This document shows positions 36,997 to 40,003 of a stretch of DNA of 40,003 nt, one piece after another. Origin of the DNA: Rhodocyclaceae bacterium (lineage in GTDB: Bacteria; Pseudomonadota; Gammaproteobacteria; Burkholderiales; Rhodocyclaceae); NCBI GenBank assembly GCA_905339315.1, contig CAJPFL010000173.1:1-40003 (forward strand). Reading direction: 5' to 3'. The first letter of the stretch is position 1, and each line of letters opens with the position of its first letter. The position numbers and the translations under genes are program-made. Below the pieces are notes generated by a model, which saw only the letters and a program-made list of their open reading frames with translations, ran no database searches and had not been told where the DNA came from.

Positions 36997-37410
36997 ATGA
37001 GCGACGTATCCACCAAGCCCTACCTGCTGCGCGCCCTCTACGAGTGGTGCGCCGACCAGGGGTTCACGCCCTACATCTCCGTGCAGGTCGACGCCCACAC
37101 CCTGGTGCCGCGCCAGTTCGTGCGCGACGGCCAGATCGTCCTCAACCTCGGCGCCGACGCCGTGCAGAACCTGCACATGGGCAACGACCTGATCACCTGC
37201 CAGGCCCGCTTCGGCGGCGTCGCCCAGTCGCTCTCCATCCCCGTCGGCAACGTTGCCGCCATCTACGCCCGCGAGAACGGGCAGGGCATGGCCTTCGAAG
37301 TCGGCGACCTGTCCGCCGCACCGGCCGCCGCGGAAGCGGACGCCCCCGAGACGCCCGAACCCCCGCCCAGCGATCCCCCGCCCCGGCCGCACCTCACCCG
37401 CGTCAAGTAG
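36997..37410 (+). CDS. sspB: ClpXP protease specificity-enhancing factor SspB
   Basis: SspB tethers ssrA-tagged and other substrates to ClpXP. The 137-residue protein has the SspB substrate-binding fold (~1-110, TKPYLLRALYEWCADQGFTP, VLNLGADAVQNLHMGND, ARFGGVAQSLSIPVGNV). A flexible Pro/Glu-rich linker follows, and the short ClpX-binding tail is LTRVK (133-137). In-frame sequence upstream overlaps sspA. It starts 29 bp after sspA and has no strong ribosome site, so coupling with sspA is possible. Confidence 0.95.
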   Translation: MSDVSTKPYLLRALYEWCADQGFTPYISVQVDAHTLVPRQFVRDGQIVLNLGADAVQNLHMGNDLITCQARFGGVAQSLSIPVGNVAAIYARENGQGMAFEVGDLSAAPAAAEADAPETPEPPPSDPPPRPHLTRVK

Positions 37411-37694
37411 TCCCTGGCCGCTCCCGGGCATACCCGGGATCAGCTCGCCTGAAGTCCGATAAACCAATACATGGAAAGGCATCAATCCGACACATGACAT
37501 TCCTCCGGTGAGTGTTATTGCCATTAAAATCAATATAAAACAAGGGAAAAACATCAGGCGTCAAGCTTCTCCCGGTTTCAATTAAATGGAATATCGTGAA
37601 GTATTTCACGATATTCGAGAATGGAATCGTGCTCTAATCGCCCATTCATTCAGCATCAAGACCGGCATCAGCCGGCAAATCGGGGAGGGGGCAG
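37411..37694. other. AT-richer intergenic region before the secretion ABC transporter
   Basis: This 284-bp gap is visibly richer in A and T than the rest of the window (for example ATTAAAATCAATATAAAAC near 37524). It should hold the end of the sspB transcript and the promoter of the ABC transporter gene. Its clearest element is the inverted repeat at 37589-37616. No convincing gene or RNA was found. Confidence 0.5.
37589..37616. promoter_or_regulatory. Perfect 12-bp inverted repeat, possible operator
   Basis: GAATATCGTGAA (37589-37600) and TTCACGATATTC (37605-37616) form a perfect inverted repeat with a 4-bp spacer GTAT. It lies about 80 bp upstream of the ABC transporter start. The AT-rich arms and the lack of a T-run suggest a protein-binding site rather than a terminator. 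Confidence 0.6.
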
Positions 37695-39893
37695 GTGCCG
37701 GCAGCTCGCTTGCAGGGCGGGGATTTGCTGTGGCTTCTGGGCAGCCTGTGCCAGATCGGCCGCGTTCCTTTCGACGCCACGCTTGTCGCCCAGGAATTTC
37801 CCCCGCCGCATTCCACCGTCACCCTGCATCAAGCCGCCCGCGCCCTGGGCTTCAGGACCGGCGAGAAGCGCGTCACCGCCGCCGTCCTGCCGGAACTGAC
37901 TTTTCCCTGCATCGCCTTCCTGCATCGAGTTCCGCGCGCGGCTGGTGCGCCGACGCAACTGCATGTCGTGCGCGAAGGCGAGGCCGACGAGATGGCCGAA
38001 CCCGAACCCGCGCGACCGGCGCTTCTCCTGCGCGCCGATGCAAACCAGTTCCTGTTCTTCTGCGCCGGAGTCGAGCAGCCGGAGACCCTGCCGCTCGCCG
38101 AATTCGACCTCTATTTCGAACCCATCCTGATCCTCGTTGCCTTGGACGCTTCCCTCTCCCCCGCGGGGAGAGGGACAGAGGGAGCGGGGGAGCAGCACAC
38201 CACCCCATCCAAATTCGGCTTCCGCTGGTTCCTCCCCGAGCTGCTCCGGCACAAGCGCATCTGGCGCGACGTGCTGCTCGCCTCGCTTTCTATCCAGCTC
38301 GTCGGCCTCGCCACGCCGGTGTTCACCCAGGTGATCATCGACAAGGTGGTGGTGCACCAGACGCAGTCCACGCTGGTGGTGATCGGCGTCGCCCTGATCC
38401 TGTTCATGCTGTTTACTTCCGCCATGAGCTGGCTGCGGCAGTATCTGGTGCTGCACACCGGCAACCGCATCGACGCCGTGCTGGGCAGCCAGGTCTTCAG
38501 ACACCTCTTGCGCCTGCCGCTGCCCTTCTTCGAGAACCGCACGACCGGCGTGCTGGTCGCCCGATTGCACGGCGTCGAAACCATCCGCGAGTTCGTCTCC
38601 GGCGCCGCGGTGAGCCTGGTCCTCGACTTCCCCTTCCTGCTGATCTTCCTGGCGGTGATGTTCTGGTACTCCTGGCAGCTCTCGCTCATCGCCGTGGCGC
38701 TCCTCGGCACCATCGGGCTGATCAGCTTCCTCGTTGCCCCCGTTTTTCGTGACAAGCTCAACCGCCAGTTCCTGCTCGGCGCACGCAACCAGAGCTTCCT
38801 CACCGAATACGTCTCCGGCATCGCCACCGTGAAATCGCTGCAGATGGAGCCGCACCTCGAGCAGAAGTACGGCGGCTACCTCGCCGACTACCTTGCCGCC
38901 GGCTTCACCACTCGGCAGGTCTCCAACACCTACAACGTGCTGGCCAACGGCCTCGAGCAGGCGATGACGCTCTCCATCCTCGTCGCAGGCGCCTTGCTGG
39001 TGATGCAGAACGACGGCTTCACCGTTGGCATGCTCGTCGCCTTCCAGATGTTCGCCTCGCGCATGAGCCAGCCCATGCTGCGCCTGGTTGGCCTGTGGCA
39101 GGAATTCCAGCAGGCCAGCATCGCGGTGAAGCGCCTCGGCGACCTGATGGACGCCCCGGCCGAGCCGCATGCCCTCGTCCCGCACCGGGAGGCGGGCGGT
39201 GCCGGGCGCATCGACCTGAAGCAGGTGAGTTTCCGCTATTCCAACCACCACCCCTTCCTCTACCGCAACCTGAATCTCACGCTGAAGCCCGGCCACCTCA
39301 GCGTGCTGATGGGTCCCTCCGGCTGCGGCAAGAGCACGCTGGCCAAGCTGCTGCAGGGCTTCTACCTGCCCACGGACGGACAGATCCTGCTCGACGGGCG
39401 CGACATCCGCCACCTCGCCGCCAACGAGCTGCGCCAGACCTACGGCGTCGTGCCGCAGGAGACCGTGCTCTTCGCCGGCACGGTCTACGACAACCTCGTC
39501 ATGGCTCACCCCCAAGCCAACTTCGAGGACGTCATCGCCGCCTGCAAGCTCGCCGAGATCCACGGCACCATCGAACAGTTGCCGCAGGGCTACCAGACCG
39601 AAATCGGCGAGCACGGCGTCGGCCTCTCCGGCGGCCAGCGCCAGCGCCTGGCCATCGCGCGGGCGCTGCTCAAGCGCCCGAAGATCCTCATCTTCGACGA
39701 GGCGGTGTCCAGCCTCGACCAGGCCACCGCAGAACACTTCGCCCAGACCATCAACCGGCTGAAAGGGCAGGCGACGATGCTCTTCATCACCCACCAGATC
39801 CCGAAGGGGCTGCAGGTGGATGAGGTGTTCAGTTTCGGGGGGAAGGCGGCGCTAGCGCAGGCCGCGCTGGCGCCGGACAGGGAGAAGGAGTGA
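37695..39893 (+). CDS. Type I secretion ABC transporter (LapB/HlyB-type, degenerate C39 domain)
   Basis: An inner-membrane ABC exporter of type I secretion systems that usually export RTX or large adhesin proteins. The 732-residue product has an N-terminal C39-like domain (~1-145) without the catalytic Cys at the expected place, as in HlyB and LapB. A six-helix membrane domain (~185-470, starting RHKRIWRDVLLASLSIQLVG) follows. The ATPase domain has Walker A GPSGCGKS (540-547), signature LSGGQ (644-648), Walker B FDE (668-669) and the switch His (FITHQ). The start is GTG 37695 with a strong GGAGG upstream. An in-frame palindrome at 38152-38174 encodes a Gly/Ser-rich insert. No membrane-fusion or TolC gene is visible. 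Confidence 0.88.
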   Translation: MPAARLQGGDLLWLLGSLCQIGRVPFDATLVAQEFPPPHSTVTLHQAARALGFRTGEKRVTAAVLPELTFPCIAFLHRVPRAAGAPTQLHVVREGEADEMAEPEPARPALLLRADANQFLFFCAGVEQPETLPLAEFDLYFEPILILVALDASLSPAGRGTEGAGEQHTTPSKFGFRWFLPELLRHKRIWRDVLLASLSIQLVGLATPVFTQVIIDKVVVHQTQSTLVVIGVALILFMLFTSAMSWLRQYLVLHTGNRIDAVLGSQVFRHLLRLPLPFFENRTTGVLVARLHGVETIREFVSGAAVSLVLDFPFLLIFLAVMFWYSWQLSLIAVALLGTIGLISFLVAPVFRDKLNRQFLLGARNQSFLTEYVSGIATVKSLQMEPHLEQKYGGYLADYLAAGFTTRQVSNTYNVLANGLEQAMTLSILVAGALLVMQNDGFTVGMLVAFQMFASRMSQPMLRLVGLWQEFQQASIAVKRLGDLMDAPAEPHALVPHREAGGAGRIDLKQVSFRYSNHHPFLYRNLNLTLKPGHLSVLMGPSGCGKSTLAKLLQGFYLPTDGQILLDGRDIRHLAANELRQTYGVVPQETVLFAGTVYDNLVMAHPQANFEDVIAACKLAEIHGTIEQLPQGYQTEIGEHGVGLSGGQRQRLAIARALLKRPKILIFDEAVSSLDQATAEHFAQTINRLKGQATMLFITHQIPKGLQVDEVFSFGGKAALAQAALAPDREKE
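38152..38174. repeat. Palindromic CCCTCTCCCC / GGGGAGAGGG element inside a coding sequence
   Basis: A perfect 10-bp inverted repeat (38152-38161 and 38165-38174) with loop CGC. It is followed by further purine-rich text (ACAGAGGGAGCGGGGG). Elements of this composition are normally intergenic dispersed repeats in GC-rich proteobacteria. Here it adds about 15-20 residues in frame between the C39-like and membrane domains of the ABC transporter. Confidence 0.6.
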
Positions 39894-39913
39894 TGTACAG
39901 GGTCAACGCTCAG

Positions 39914-40003
39914 TCAGGCTGCGCTCAATTCCTCGCGCAATATCTTGCGCAGCGTGCCGATGGTCACTGGCGCATTGCTCTTTCCGAGCGATGCGGCCAG
40001 GGC
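39914..40003 (-). CDS. 3' end of an unidentified minus-strand gene
   Basis: Read on the minus strand from the window edge, 29 codons end in TGA at 39914-39916 and encode ALAASLGKSNAPVTIGTLRK followed by a charged helix. GC at third positions is about 76 %, against about 62 % for the competing plus-strand frame that starts at 39893 (ATG overlapping the ABC transporter stop), so the minus frame is preferred. The family cannot be named from so little. If the plus frame were right, it would instead be the next gene of the secretion operon. Confidence 0.45.
   Translation of the reverse strand, partial: ALAASLGKSNAPVTIGTLRKILREELSAA

Noticed and set aside
37586-38752. 388-codon plus-strand frame starting at the inverted repeat
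   Set aside because: It overlaps the ABC transporter in another frame, and its product turns into Arg/Pro-rich low-complexity sequence after the first ~50 residues.
37668-39794. 708-codon minus-strand open frame opposite the ABC transporter
   Set aside because: The plus strand holds all ABC motifs in order; the minus product is a His/Glu/Gln-rich shadow typical of GC-rich antisense frames.

Overview
The window is a GC-rich, gene-dense bacterial chromosome segment with no insertion sequence, phage gene or CRISPR array that I can see. Gene content points to a betaproteobacterium, most likely of the Rhodocyclales (Azoarcus/Aromatoleum/Thauera type). The evidence is the order ndk-rlmN-pilW-rodZ-ispG-hisS-yfgM-bamB-der-hfq-hflXKC-hisZ-purA, an SspA/SspB pair behind a cytochrome bc1 operon, and a five-gene tungsten aldehyde oxidoreductase operon like the one described from Aromatoleum. 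The placement rests on gene content and order only.

Layout. Positions 1-1340 hold the 5' part of a minus-strand gene for an exported FecR-like/DUF6600 protein that runs off the window. From 1549 to 16736 one long plus-strand run carries housekeeping genes with many 1-14 bp overlaps: nucleotide metabolism (ndk, purA), RNA modification (rlmN), type IV pilus assembly (pilW), cell shape (rodZ), isoprenoids (ispG), aminoacylation (hisS), envelope biogenesis (yfgM-like, bamB), ribosome GTPases (der, hflX), RNA chaperone (hfq), FtsH modulators (hflKC) and histidine synthesis control (hisZ). A bidirectional terminator separates purA from a minus-strand tRNA-Leu(CAG). The perfect -35 box predicted for that tRNA overlaps the TTG start codon of rnr. 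rnr-rlmB and the ribosomal operon rpsF-priB-rpsR-rplI follow, as in the E. coli hfq-purA-rnr-rlmB-rpsF neighbourhood.

Positions 21554-25985 form an accessory metabolic block. A phosphate acetyl/butyryltransferase on the plus strand converges on a minus-strand operon of a DUF3141 PHA-synthase-like hydrolase with a Cys-Asp-His triad, FabI and a 91-residue protein of unknown function. A tRNA-Ser(GGA) follows. Positions 26452-30684 carry the aldehyde oxidoreductase operon: a four-cluster ferredoxin subunit (aorA), the tungstopterin catalytic subunit (aorB), an FAD/NAD subunit (aorC), a MoaD-like protein (aorD) and a small unknown (aorE). A strong bulged hairpin followed by four T residues sits between aorB and aorC and may set subunit ratios.

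The SRP RNA gene ffs, dnaX-ybaB-recR, the bc1 operon petABC and sspA-sspB follow. The last part has an AT-richer 284-bp gap with a perfect 12-bp inverted repeat, then a type I secretion ABC transporter with a degenerate C39 domain and a palindromic repeat inserted in frame. The 3' end of an unknown minus-strand gene closes the window.
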